Source: a virus. From it: a stretch of DNA of 21,492 bases. The notes beneath the pieces were generated by a model that did no database searches, was not told the DNA's origin, and saw nothing but the letters and a program-made list of their open reading frames with translations. Made by a program: the position numbers and the translations under genes. Of the stretch, positions 6,846 through 13,545 are shown piece after piece. Location: the IMG/VR virus record IMGVR_UViG_3300020182_002301, positions 1 through 21,492 of that record; one strand, 5' to 3'. Numbering within the stretch: position 1 is the stretch's first letter; the number at the start of each line of letters is the position of its first letter.

Positions 6846-7249
6846 TGAATCTATTTCTTGACGATATTAGAGAGGCTGCAGATGCCTATGAATATATGGT
6901 TCATAGAATAGGAGAAGCGGCCTTAAAATACCAGGATTTAGAATGGCAAATTGTCAGGAATTATGACCAGTTCGTAAAGTGGATTAATGATAATGGCATG
7001 CCAGATTTAGTATCGTTTGACCATGACCTGGTAGATGAACATTATGAAATCGTATGTGCATGCGGCTCAAGTGAAGACTTTCCTGAAGAATTTGAAGAAG
7101 AGACCGGGCTTGATTGTGCAAAGTACCTTATAGAGTATGCAAAGGACCACCCTGCTGAAAAGTTTCCGGAAGTGATGGTTCATTCAATGAATCCTTATGG
7201 TAGTGAGAGAATTCACGAAAATATAAACAAATATACAAAAACAATATGA
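6845..7249 (+). CDS. Cyclic-phosphate processing receiver (cPPR)-like domain protein
   Basis: The pattern fits the cPPR family, a receiver-like domain predicted by comparative genomics to process cyclic phosphates in RNA repair or nucleotide contexts. Visible motifs are LFLDDIR (3-9), IVRNYDQF (36-43), SFDHDL (57-62), TGLDCAKYL (87-95) and HSMNPYG (113-119). The Asp pairs and the two His-containing motifs would form the metal and phosphate site. There is an unusual acidic insert with CACGSS and EDFPEEFEEE (about 70-86). The gene overlaps its neighbours on both sides (TAATG and ATGA), so it is translated with the glycosylase-like protein and the oxygenase. Biochemistry of the family is largely unproven. 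The substrate could be a 2',3'-cyclic end or a defence signal. Confidence 0.72.
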   Translation: MNLFLDDIREAADAYEYMVHRIGEAALKYQDLEWQIVRNYDQFVKWINDNGMPDLVSFDHDLVDEHYEIVCACGSSEDFPEEFEEETGLDCAKYLIEYAKDHPAEKFPEVMVHSMNPYGSERIHENINKYTKTI

Positions 7250-7809
7250 TAGTAGTAATTGACAATTTCATTAAAGATGAAATGCTAAAAAGAGAAGTAG
7301 CGGATATGCAATTGCTATCTACTCCTGGGGAATATAAATGGTATAACGGCTGGTGGAACACTGAAGCAAATACAGCTGAACAAAAGTTGATTCAATATAT
7401 TTGGAGAGATAATTGTCCAATTAGAGAATCATTTGATATTAGTGGATTTGAATATTGGACAGGAATCCAGAGTGCTGAAGATATGAGGTACAATAATAAT
7501 CTAATACTACATGCTGATCGCGACGAAGATTTATGGGATAATACAGGGGAAACTAAGAATCCTTTGATTGGAACAATATATTATCCTGAACAGGCAGAAT
7601 TTGAAGGTGGAATGCTTGAAATTTATACAAATGGAGTTGACAGTGAACCTGAAAGAATCTATGCAAAACCAAATCGATTAGTTATATTTAACGCAGGAGA
7701 TGTGTTACACCGGGTCGATGTAGTTACCAAAGGTACCCGTAAAGCAATTGCAATTAATCTTTGGAAAGACCTAATTTATTCTGAAACTCTGAAACAAAAT
7801 GTATTATAG
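7246..7809 (+). CDS. 2-oxoglutarate/Fe(II)-dependent oxygenase (prolyl-hydroxylase type)
   Basis: A 187-residue single-domain oxygenase. The Fe(II) triad is His89-x-Asp91 (ILHADRDED) and His155 (VLHRVDVV), with Arg165 (GTRKAIAINLW) placed ten residues after His155 to bind 2-oxoglutarate. YNNNLILHAD and IYYPEQAEFEGGMLEIYTNG are typical of the prolyl-4-hydroxylase-like branch. It would hydroxylate a protein, a nucleobase or a small molecule using oxygen. The gene begins inside the stop of the cPPR gene (ATGA). Two substrates are attractive in this window: the proline island of the collagen-like protein and a modified base made by the neighbouring DNA-modification gene. Neither is shown. Confidence 0.82.
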   Translation: MIVVIDNFIKDEMLKREVADMQLLSTPGEYKWYNGWWNTEANTAEQKLIQYIWRDNCPIRESFDISGFEYWTGIQSAEDMRYNNNLILHADRDEDLWDNTGETKNPLIGTIYYPEQAEFEGGMLEIYTNGVDSEPERIYAKPNRLVIFNAGDVLHRVDVVTKGTRKAIAINLWKDLIYSETLKQNVL

Positions 7810-7818
7810 TGATACAAT
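7789..7818 (+). promoter_or_regulatory. Promoter P3 of the dUTPase-thymidylate synthase group
   Basis: CTGAAA followed by C (7789-7795) and TACAAT (7813-7818), spacer 18, with AATAA following. TGAAACAA is shared with P1 and P2. It overlaps the end of the oxygenase gene and lies 19 bases before ATG 7838, which also has an AAAGGA Shine-Dalgarno-like sequence. Confidence 0.55.
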
Positions 7819-7837
7819 AATAAAGGAATAATTTAAT

Positions 7838-8305
7838 ATGGCAAACGTAGATAATCAATGTAAGGATTTAGAAGTTCAAGACTTCTATGAAGAGTCAACA
7901 ACTCACCTTCAAGATATTATGGAGCATCAGAAAGAGATGCAAGAACAGACTTATGGTTTTAACTTTGAAGATATGTCGATCCGAGAAGTGATGAACTTTT
8001 GGCACGTTAACACCCATGCAGTTGTTGACGAAATCCATGAAATGACCGATGCTTTAGGAGGTATTAAAGATGGTTCTGGAAATGCAGTATGGAAATACTG
8101 GAAGAAAGACTTCTCGAAATACGAAACAATGAAAGTATCAGATTTATCTGAAGATGATCGTAAAGAGTTGTATATGGAATGGGTAGACATACTACACTTT
8201 TTCATTAACTACGCCGCCTCTATTGGATTAGACGCTCGCACTGCATATAACTACTATTTTGCAAAGGCTGAAGAGAACAAAGCTCGTCAAAAAAGAGGTT
8301 ACTAA
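7838..8305 (+). CDS. Dimeric (all-alpha) dUTPase-like pyrophosphatase
   Basis: Hydrolyses dUTP (and possibly dUDP) to dUMP, feeding thymidylate synthase and keeping uracil out of DNA. The 155-residue protein shows the all-alpha NTP pyrophosphatase pattern: metal-binding acidic helix VVDEIHEMTDAL (62-73), a KYWKKDF segment (86-92), second acidic helix EWVDILHFFIN (114-124) and the C-terminal KAEENKARQKRGY (143-155), matching the dUTPase_2 ending. A related MazG-type activity on other nucleotides is possible. In phages making modified cytosine, such enzymes may also act on dCTP, as T4 gp56 does. It heads a group of small genes leading to thymidylate synthase; its stop overlaps the next ATG. Confidence 0.82.
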   Translation: MANVDNQCKDLEVQDFYEESTTHLQDIMEHQKEMQEQTYGFNFEDMSIREVMNFWHVNTHAVVDEIHEMTDALGGIKDGSGNAVWKYWKKDFSKYETMKVSDLSEDDRKELYMEWVDILHFFINYAASIGLDARTAYNYYFAKAEENKARQKRGY

Positions 8306-8628
8306 TGTTAAAGGACAAAGACTTACGCAAGATTGATCAGGATTTTGTGCCTCTCAAGTATATTCTTGGAATACACGAAGAGTTGGCTTCATATCCTGAC
8401 TATCTTGACGTATTATGGGTGATAATTAATCAGGCAGTCCGCCGACCAGACCGTCAAAAAGATACATTTGGTCAGCTTGGCTTTTTTAACTATCATTCGA
8501 ATGGTAATATTGAGAATGCTAAATCAGCAATTGAAAAATTACTTGAATTAGGATGGATTGAGCCGGCAAAAACTAAACCCGGACATGAATCATATAGAAT
8601 TTTACATAACCCTTTTATTAAAAATTAA
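8305..8628 (+). CDS. Hypothetical protein, possible winged-helix fold (107 aa)
   Basis: No family is recognised. Residues about 36-60 (VLWVIINQAVRRPDRQKDTFGQLGFFN) and 68-98 (NAKSAIEKLLELGWIEPAKTKPGHESYRIL) read like a helix followed by a helix-wing pair, as in small winged-helix proteins, and the ending NPFIKN is basic. The start shares a base with the dUTPase stop (TAATG). It sits in the dUTPase-thymidylate synthase group. A DNA-binding or regulatory role is only a guess from the secondary-structure impression. Confidence 0.6.
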   Translation: MLKDKDLRKIDQDFVPLKYILGIHEELASYPDYLDVLWVIINQAVRRPDRQKDTFGQLGFFNYHSNGNIENAKSAIEKLLELGWIEPAKTKPGHESYRILHNPFIKN

Positions 8629-8631
8629 GAA

Positions 8632-8847
8632 ATGATTGATAATAATCAAAACAATCAAGAGGAGCAATTAATTATATCCGTAAGCCCTCAAAAATTAGTA
8701 GAGTACTTCGAAGGCAACATTAACGAAATCAAAGAATGGGCCGATATGAGTACTAAAGAAGAGCTGTTAATTTCAATTAAAGCGTTTCAGCGCGAAGGAA
8801 TGACAGAATACATTGATACATTACTTGAATCTTTAAATTCTAAATAA
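8632..8847 (+). CDS. Small acidic helical hypothetical protein (71 aa)
   Basis: Begins with a Gln/Asn-rich segment (MIDNNQNNQEEQ) and continues as predicted amphipathic helices (PQKLVEYFEGNINEIKEWA, then EELLISIKAFQREGMTEYIDTLLESL). The acidic, helical character suggests a small protein-protein interaction module, but no family is recognised. It is spaced 3 bases from its upstream neighbour and 1 base from the next, in the same nucleotide-metabolism run. Confidence 0.55.
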   Translation: MIDNNQNNQEEQLIISVSPQKLVEYFEGNINEIKEWADMSTKEELLISIKAFQREGMTEYIDTLLESLNSK

Positions 8848-8848
8848 A

Positions 8849-9127
8849 ATGGCAAATATCAAAGTTATTGAAGAACCCCGCGAGGTTTGGTGGGAAACAA
8901 CCAATGAAGGAATTCTAGAAGTTGATGGCGTAGCAGTTGACTATCGATGGAACGAAACTCCAAATGGAGCACATTTATTCTTGTACGAAGACGCCACATG
9001 GACTTCTGATCCTAGCAATGAACTATCAGACACATATGATTTATTGTGGGAAATGTTCTTAGAAGGAGGAGTAGATTATGTTTCTACGGAAGGTGAAGAA
9101 TTTAACTTTGATTTAGAAGATGAATAA
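8849..9127 (+). CDS. Acidic hypothetical protein (92 aa)
   Basis: Strongly acidic, with aromatic-rich strands (REVWWETTNEGILEVDGVAVDYRW) and an acidic C-terminus ending EEFNFDLEDE. No known motif is seen. The last 8 bases overlap the thymidylate synthase gene, whose ATG (9120) lies inside the final codons, so the two are probably coupled in translation. A DNA-mimic role could be imagined from the charge, but there is no evidence for it. Confidence 0.58.
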   Translation: MANIKVIEEPREVWWETTNEGILEVDGVAVDYRWNETPNGAHLFLYEDATWTSDPSNELSDTYDLLWEMFLEGGVDYVSTEGEEFNFDLEDE

Positions 9128-10058
9128 TTTAGACAAACAATATCAATCACTACTTGCCGATGTTTTAAATAACGGAGTAGAAAAAAGCGATCGTACCGGA
9201 ACAGGTACGATTTCTGTATTTGGGCGACAGATTCGCCATAATATGCAAGAAGGTTTTCCTTTGCTAACCACAAAAAAGATGGCAGTCAAAACTATGATGA
9301 CTGAATTGAAGTGGTTCTTAAAAGGAGATACCAACATTAAGTATTTGGTTGATAACGGATGTAACATTTGGAATGGTGATGCTTATAAAAGGTATAAAGA
9401 AGATAAGCAAGGGCTGGCAATGAGCATGGAAGCTTTTATCGAGAACATTAAGACTAATGATGAGTTTGCTAGAACGTGGGGTGAGTTAGGTCCTATTTAT
9501 GGTAAACAATGGAGAGAGTGGGGTCACGGAGTTTTAGAAAACAAACATTTAGGACAAATAGACCAAATCAAAAATCTAATCAACGACCTCAAGAACAATC
9601 CCGATAGTAGAAGACTAATGGTATCTGCTTGGAATGTTGGGGAGTTGGATGGAATGACTCTACCACCTTGTCACTATGGTTTCCAAGTGTATACACGCCC
9701 AACGACACGAGAAGAAAAGATTACTAACCCTGGAAAGTATAGAGCAGTCTCATTAATGTGGAACCAAAGATCAGTCGATACATTCTTAGGTCTGCCTTTT
9801 AATATCGCATCGTATGGCATGCTGCTAGAGTTGATTGCGAATGAATGTAATATGGTAGCTGATGAATTAATTGGTAATTTAGGAGACGTTCATCTTTATA
9901 AGAATCACACTAAACAGGCAAAAACTCAAATTAGTAGAGAACCTTATCCTCTTCCAGCCTTAACTAAATTAGAAAGTAACATGCTAGAAGGCGAATTCGA
10001 TTACACTATTGAATACTATGAAAGTTGGCCTAAAATCGAAGCACCATTAAGTAATTAA
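9120..10058 (+). CDS. thyA: Thymidylate synthase (ThyA type)
   Basis: Methylates dUMP to dTMP with methylene-tetrahydrofolate. All hallmark sites are present: DRTGTGT (24-30) for phosphate/folate contact, NIW (82-84), LGPIYGKQWREW (123-134), catalytic Cys184 in LPPCHYGFQ, RSVD (217-220), and LPFNIASYG (225-233) whose Asn228 selects uracil over cytosine. GDVHLYKNH (255-263) follows, and the C-terminus ends KIEAPLSN, a variant of the usual APVA. At 312 residues it is longer than E. coli ThyA, with inserts near residues 86-115 and 193-208 of the kind seen in T4-like phage enzymes. Together with the dUTPase it forms a dTMP supply line. It is distinct from the second synthase-like gene at 16134, which carries Asp at the selector position. 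Confidence 0.95.
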   Translation: MNNLDKQYQSLLADVLNNGVEKSDRTGTGTISVFGRQIRHNMQEGFPLLTTKKMAVKTMMTELKWFLKGDTNIKYLVDNGCNIWNGDAYKRYKEDKQGLAMSMEAFIENIKTNDEFARTWGELGPIYGKQWREWGHGVLENKHLGQIDQIKNLINDLKNNPDSRRLMVSAWNVGELDGMTLPPCHYGFQVYTRPTTREEKITNPGKYRAVSLMWNQRSVDTFLGLPFNIASYGMLLELIANECNMVADELIGNLGDVHLYKNHTKQAKTQISREPYPLPALTKLESNMLEGEFDYTIEYYESWPKIEAPLSN

Positions 10059-10075
10059 TAAAATAATATAGTATT

Positions 10076-10291
10076 ATGACCAGAATTATTAGAAAAATCA
10101 GAAGAGCATTCACAAATGCACCTGACCGTGGTTTTACATGGTCTGTCGAAGATTTTGAACGTGCAAAAAGCTGGGCAAAATCAGTAGACTATCCAGAAAA
10201 TCCAAGCATATCTCTTTGGGATCATGTGTATTCTATTAGAAAAGAATCTGCTGAAATTCTGCATGAATTAAATTCTTTTCTAGAAGAATAA
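10076..10291 (+). CDS. Small hypothetical protein with basic N-terminus (71 aa)
   Basis: The protein begins TRIIRKIRRAF, a strongly basic amphipathic segment, followed by a Trp-rich, mostly helical body (DRGFTWSVEDFERAKSWAK, then LWDHVYSIRKESAEILHELNSFLEE). No family is recognised. It lies 17 bases after thymidylate synthase, with an AT-rich AATAATATAGTATT leader rather than a Shine-Dalgarno site, a leader style also seen before 5793 and 16134. Confidence 0.58.
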   Translation: MTRIIRKIRRAFTNAPDRGFTWSVEDFERAKSWAKSVDYPENPSISLWDHVYSIRKESAEILHELNSFLEE

Positions 10292-10298
10292 ATACAGA

Positions 10299-10475
10299 AT
10301 GAAGAGAATACTTAAACCACTTAGCCTTTTTGCTGCAGGATTACTTGCTTGGTTTTCACCAATACAGCAGGTACCTCACGGTGAAGGGCTTTGTTGTGCT
10401 GAATGCGCGATGAAGAGAGAAGACGAGATAGAATTTGTCGAAGAAATTGACGAGGAAGAAAACACAGAAGCATGA
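10299..10475 (+). CDS. Small exported or membrane protein with CCxxC motif (58 aa)
   Basis: MKRILKPLSLFAAGLLAWFSP gives a basic start and a hydrophobic stretch at residues 8-21, long enough for a signal or single membrane span. It is followed by QVPHGEG, a CCAEC cluster (32-36) and a very acidic tail (EFVEEIDEEENTEA). The Cys cluster could bind metal or take part in disulphide exchange. The stop overlaps the GH16 start in an ATGA junction (10472-10475), which strongly supports a real, co-translated gene. It could help locate the glycosidase at the membrane or act in lysis; both are guesses. Confidence 0.6.
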   Translation: MKRILKPLSLFAAGLLAWFSPIQQVPHGEGLCCAECAMKREDEIEFVEEIDEEENTEA

Positions 10476-11383
10476 TTAAACACAGTTTAAAGGACACAAT
10501 CTCAAATCTAAAATCAAGAATTAAGGCTAACCTTTGGTCTAACGTTTATAATGGAGGGGATAGAATATTCACTCCACCATCTGACTATAAACTAGTTTTT
10601 GAAGACAACTTCGATAACCCACTTAATCTACAAGAATGGAGATATGGGCAGCCTTGGGGCGATTTCCATGCCGATGTACTATGCCAATATTATGGTAAAG
10701 GAGATCTTGCATACGTATCAACCGAAGGATTGGCATTAGAATTACGCAATATTCCAAAGACCTATAAGAAAAGTGAGTTGCCTCTTTGGAGACAGAAGGA
10801 TCATTTACCTGAAGAATTTACAATTCCAGTAGGGGTTGGTATGGTTTCAACTAAACAGAGCTGGAAATATGGATGGTTTGAGGCTGAGATTAAATTACCA
10901 AAAGGAACTCCATATTGGGCAGCATTTTGGTTAAGTGGAGCTGAGACTTGGCCTCCTGAAATCGATATATTCGAGGCATATAGTGATGAAGGTGATGTCT
11001 ATTCTAAAAAGAACATATTTGGTAAATTAACCCAAAATAAAAAGATACAGCCTAACCTACATTATGGTAACGTTAATGAAGGGTCTAAAACAATGTACGG
11101 ATCTTATAGTGTTTCCGTAGCAGATTGTACTGAAAGATATGTTCAATATGCGTGTCTTTGGGAAGAGGACAGAATAGAAATATATTATGATGGTATTAGA
11201 GTATTCAAATGTACTGACCCTGAAATACTAAAATGGTATAATGCTGAAAATTCAAATCAATTTGTAATTCTCAATCATGGATATTACCATTATGCTGATT
11301 TAGAAAAGGATATACCACGCGAAAGTGCAGTCCTGGTAAAATCTTTTAGAGTATTGCAGAAAAATAATGTAACCGCAGTTTAA
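10472..11383 (+). CDS. Glycoside hydrolase family 16 enzyme
   Basis: A beta-glucanase/laminarinase/agarase-type glycosidase. The catalytic signature EIDIFE lies at residues 163-168, with Glu163 as nucleophile, Asp165 assisting and Glu168 as acid/base. Flanking strands match the GH16 jelly roll: KLVFEDNFDNPLNLQEWRYG (40-59), WKYGWFEAEIKLPKG (131-145), YWAAFWLSG, and a closing VLVKSFRVLQKN near 290. There is no signal peptide, so it probably acts from the virion or after lysis on a host capsule, matrix or marine polysaccharide. It starts inside the stop of the 58-aa gene. Directly after its TAA, a +1 frame stays open to 11483, possibly a lost or frameshifted extension. Family is secure; substrate is not known. 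Confidence 0.9.
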   Translation: MIKHSLKDTISNLKSRIKANLWSNVYNGGDRIFTPPSDYKLVFEDNFDNPLNLQEWRYGQPWGDFHADVLCQYYGKGDLAYVSTEGLALELRNIPKTYKKSELPLWRQKDHLPEEFTIPVGVGMVSTKQSWKYGWFEAEIKLPKGTPYWAAFWLSGAETWPPEIDIFEAYSDEGDVYSKKNIFGKLTQNKKIQPNLHYGNVNEGSKTMYGSYSVSVADCTERYVQYACLWEEDRIEIYYDGIRVFKCTDPEILKWYNAENSNQFVILNHGYYHYADLEKDIPRESAVLVKSFRVLQKNNVTAV

Positions 11384-11483
11384 ATATGGCGAGAGAATCG
11401 CGTTAGATACCACAATTAATGGTAAAAGAACACTTGTCCTGTATAAGGATAATAAGCCAGTAAAAAGTATTGCACATTTTTAG
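11373..11483 (+). pseudogene. Start-less +1 reading frame after GH16 (possible extension or remnant)
   Basis: In the +1 frame relative to GH16, codons from 11373 to the TAG at 11481-11483 encode a protein-like sequence including KYGERIALDTTINGKRTLVLY and ending VKSIAHF. It alternates beta-strand-like and turn segments and has no usable start codon; an in-frame TAA at 11370-11372 closes it upstream. It overlaps the GH16 end, where GTT TAA A could in principle allow a +1 slip. It may be a frameshifted C-terminal piece, a decayed gene end, or chance. Confidence 0.3.
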
Positions 11484-11510
11484 TAGATATATAAAACATT
11501 AGGTCTAACT

Positions 11511-11540
11511 CATAAACTTTTTGGGACTTCCGGATATAAT
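11511..11540 (+). promoter_or_regulatory. Possible promoter P5 overlapping a terminator hairpin
   Basis: CATAAA followed by C (11511-11517) and TATAAT (11535-11540), spacer 18, the same geometry as P2-P4. The -10 box falls in the loop of the hairpin at 11522-11555, so termination and re-initiation would share the same bases. The next ATG is at 11573. Confidence 0.35.
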
Positions 11541-11561
11541 ATTCTGGAAGTCCCATTTTTT
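11522..11561 (+). terminator. Rho-independent terminator after GH16
   Basis: A 10-base perfect stem, TGGGACTTCC (11522-11531) with GGAAGTCCCA (11546-11555), a 14-base AT-rich loop and a T run. It closes the 10299-11383 group. Confidence 0.85.
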
Positions 11562-11572
11562 ATTAATAGATT

Positions 11573-11785
11573 ATGCAACTAAATTACACTAGACTTAATG
11601 GAGAATATCTGGACTGGTCGCTTAAAAATGGCGACGGCAGAAATTCAGATGACCTAAGATTTGGTCAATACTTATATTCTAAGTATGACATGTCACAATT
11701 CACGGATGTTTTCTATCCTGAATCTTGTGAATATGTTTACTCAACCCTTTTAAAAGATTTATATGAGCTTGAACCGAAAGACTGA
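11573..11785 (+). CDS. Small hypothetical protein (70 aa)
   Basis: Rich in Tyr, Asp and Leu, with the sequence YSKYDMSQFTDVFYPESCEYVYSTLLKDLYELEPKD in its second half. No motif or family is recognised. It is the first gene after the terminator at 11561 and overlaps the LOG gene by 23 bases, so it may act as a leader cistron that couples translation into that gene. Confidence 0.55.
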   Translation: MQLNYTRLNGEYLDWSLKNGDGRNSDDLRFGQYLYSKYDMSQFTDVFYPESCEYVYSTLLKDLYELEPKD

Positions 11786-12425
11786 GGATGCTTGGCAGAT
11801 TCTGCGCATTCAAGGAGAATTCACTAAAGGATTTGATACATTTAACGAATTAGGACCATGTGTTTCAGTATTTGGTTCTGCAAGAACCCCTGAAAAAGAC
11901 ATATGGTACAAAGAGGCCCGCAAATTTGGTAAGCTTATGGCTGCTGCAAATATCGGTGTTATATCAGGCGGAGGTCCAGGTATTATGGAAGCCGCAAACA
12001 GGGGTGCATATGAAAATAATGGAGTTTCTGTTGGAGTTGGTATTGAATTACCATTTGAAGCTGAAATGAACCCATATATCAATGTAGGCGTGGAGAATAG
12101 ATACTTCTTCACACGTAAAGTCATGTTCATGAAATATTCTCAAGGATATGTAGTCTTTCCAGGCGGGCTCGGTACACTCGATGAACTATTCGAAGCGCTT
12201 ACATTAATTCAATGTGGTCATGTTCACCAACAACCTATTGTTCTAGTCGGTAAAAAATACTGGGCTGGACTTATGGATTGGCTAATGGATATGGTTAACG
12301 CAAGCGGTCGCATGAGCTTAAAAGACTTTGATCTATTTAGAATTGTAGACTCAGCTGAAGAAGCTGCAGATAAGATTATTGAATACCACGAAAAATACAG
12401 AAAAGATAACGAACCAAATTTCTAA
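11763..12425 (+). CDS. LOG-family nucleotide phosphoribohydrolase-like protein
   Basis: Member of the LOG ('lysine decarboxylase-like', TIGR00730-type Rossmann) family, which cleaves the N-glycosidic bond of nucleoside 5'-monophosphates, releasing base and ribose-5-phosphate. Visible motifs are VSVFGSART (34-42), the phosphate-binding GGGPGIMEAANRGA (69-82), FFTRKVMF (115-122) with the conserved Arg, and the catalytic PGGLGTLDELFEA (133-145). Length, 220 aa, is normal for the family. The preceding gene overlaps it; its stop overlaps the M42 start by one base. In a phage it could salvage bases, deplete a nucleotide or destroy a nucleotide signal. Family is firm; physiological role is open. Confidence 0.87.
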   Translation: MSLNRKTEDAWQILRIQGEFTKGFDTFNELGPCVSVFGSARTPEKDIWYKEARKFGKLMAAANIGVISGGGPGIMEAANRGAYENNGVSVGVGIELPFEAEMNPYINVGVENRYFFTRKVMFMKYSQGYVVFPGGLGTLDELFEALTLIQCGHVHQQPIVLVGKKYWAGLMDWLMDMVNASGRMSLKDFDLFRIVDSAEEAADKIIEYHEKYRKDNEPNF

Positions 12426-13516
12426 TGAAAAACGAAGAACAATTTATCTACAAGTACCTTAACGCATTCTCACCTGTTGGTGAAGAGAGCGAAGGCCAAC
12501 AAATTTGGATTGATGAGGTTAATAATTACGTCGACGGAATGTACGTTGATCCGTATGGAACCGCAGTTGGTCGAGTAGAGACTGATTCAGTTTATATGGA
12601 CAAAACCCCGCGAGTTGTTATCGAAGCGCACTGTGATGAGATTGCATGGATTATTACCAATATCGAAAAAGAGGGCTACATTAGAGTTAAGAGACATGGT
12701 GGTAGCGATAATATGATTGCACCTTCAAAGGATATTGTAGTACATACGAAAAATGGTAAAATAAACGGCGTATTTGGCTGGCCAGCAATCCACACTCGAG
12801 ATTCTTATGTCGAAGAGGGACCAGACCAACATGAGCTTTGGGTTGACTTAGGAGCTGAAGGCGATGAAGAGGTAGCTGAATTAGGAGTAGAGGTAGGAAA
12901 CATCGTTACATTCAACGATCCACTTCGTCAGATCGGAAACTACTGGGTAGGCCGTTCTCTTGATAACAAGATTGGAGGTTACATTATTGCTGAAGTAGCA
13001 AAAAGACTAAAAGAGCGAGATATTAAATTACCGTTCGACCTTTATGTTGTCAATTCAGTACAGGAAGAGGTTGGTTTGTATGGTGCTAAAATGATTGCAA
13101 AGCGACTACAGGCTGATTTAGCTCTAGTTCACGATGTTTGCCATAATACAAATACACCCAGAATTGAGAAGTCTAAAGATGGAAATATCAAAGGAGGTAA
13201 AGGACCAACCCTAGAATATACCGCACAAAATCATCGTAAGATTAATAACATGATCGAAGAGATTGCTAAGAAGAACGATATTCCGGTACAGAAGGCAGTA
13301 GGCTCGTATGGTAATGACACAATGGCATTCTTCCTAGAGAATACTCCAACTGCGATCTTGGCAACTCCACTTAAGTATATGCATACTACCGTAGAAATGG
13401 CTCACGTAGATGACGTTGAAAACTGTATTGAACTTTATATTAACGTATTACAAAGCATCGATAGTGAGGTTATTTCTGAGATACATAATAAGAAGCTGAA
13501 CAGTTTCACATTATAA
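12425..13516 (+). CDS. M42-family metallo-aminopeptidase
   Basis: A co-catalytic two-metal aminopeptidase of the M42 (glutamyl aminopeptidase/FrvX-like) family, acting on peptides in the cytoplasm. The expected ligands are in order: EAHCDEIAW with His69 and Asp71, SLDNKIGGY with bridging Asp180, VQEEVGLYGAK with catalytic Glu214 and Glu215, HDV with Asp237, and YMHTTVEMAHVDDVEN with His320. Long blocks such as GVFGWPAIHTR and IAPSKDIVVHTKNG resemble versions from Bacteroidota, pointing to capture from a host. It is unusual in a phage. It may finish peptides released by the Clp protease encoded downstream, since M42 enzymes act after larger proteases. Start shares a base with the LOG stop; a terminator follows. 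Confidence 0.9.
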   Translation: MKNEEQFIYKYLNAFSPVGEESEGQQIWIDEVNNYVDGMYVDPYGTAVGRVETDSVYMDKTPRVVIEAHCDEIAWIITNIEKEGYIRVKRHGGSDNMIAPSKDIVVHTKNGKINGVFGWPAIHTRDSYVEEGPDQHELWVDLGAEGDEEVAELGVEVGNIVTFNDPLRQIGNYWVGRSLDNKIGGYIIAEVAKRLKERDIKLPFDLYVVNSVQEEVGLYGAKMIAKRLQADLALVHDVCHNTNTPRIEKSKDGNIKGGKGPTLEYTAQNHRKINNMIEEIAKKNDIPVQKAVGSYGNDTMAFFLENTPTAILATPLKYMHTTVEMAHVDDVENCIELYINVLQSIDSEVISEIHNKKLNSFTL

Positions 13517-13545
13517 CCACGTGAATTTAACTTAAATTAATTTAA

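Noticed and set aside
9120-10058. dUMP or dCMP hydroxymethylase identity for the first synthase
   Set aside because: It keeps PPCHYGFQ, LPFN and an APL-type C-terminus typical of true thymidylate synthase; the modified version is the gene at 16134.
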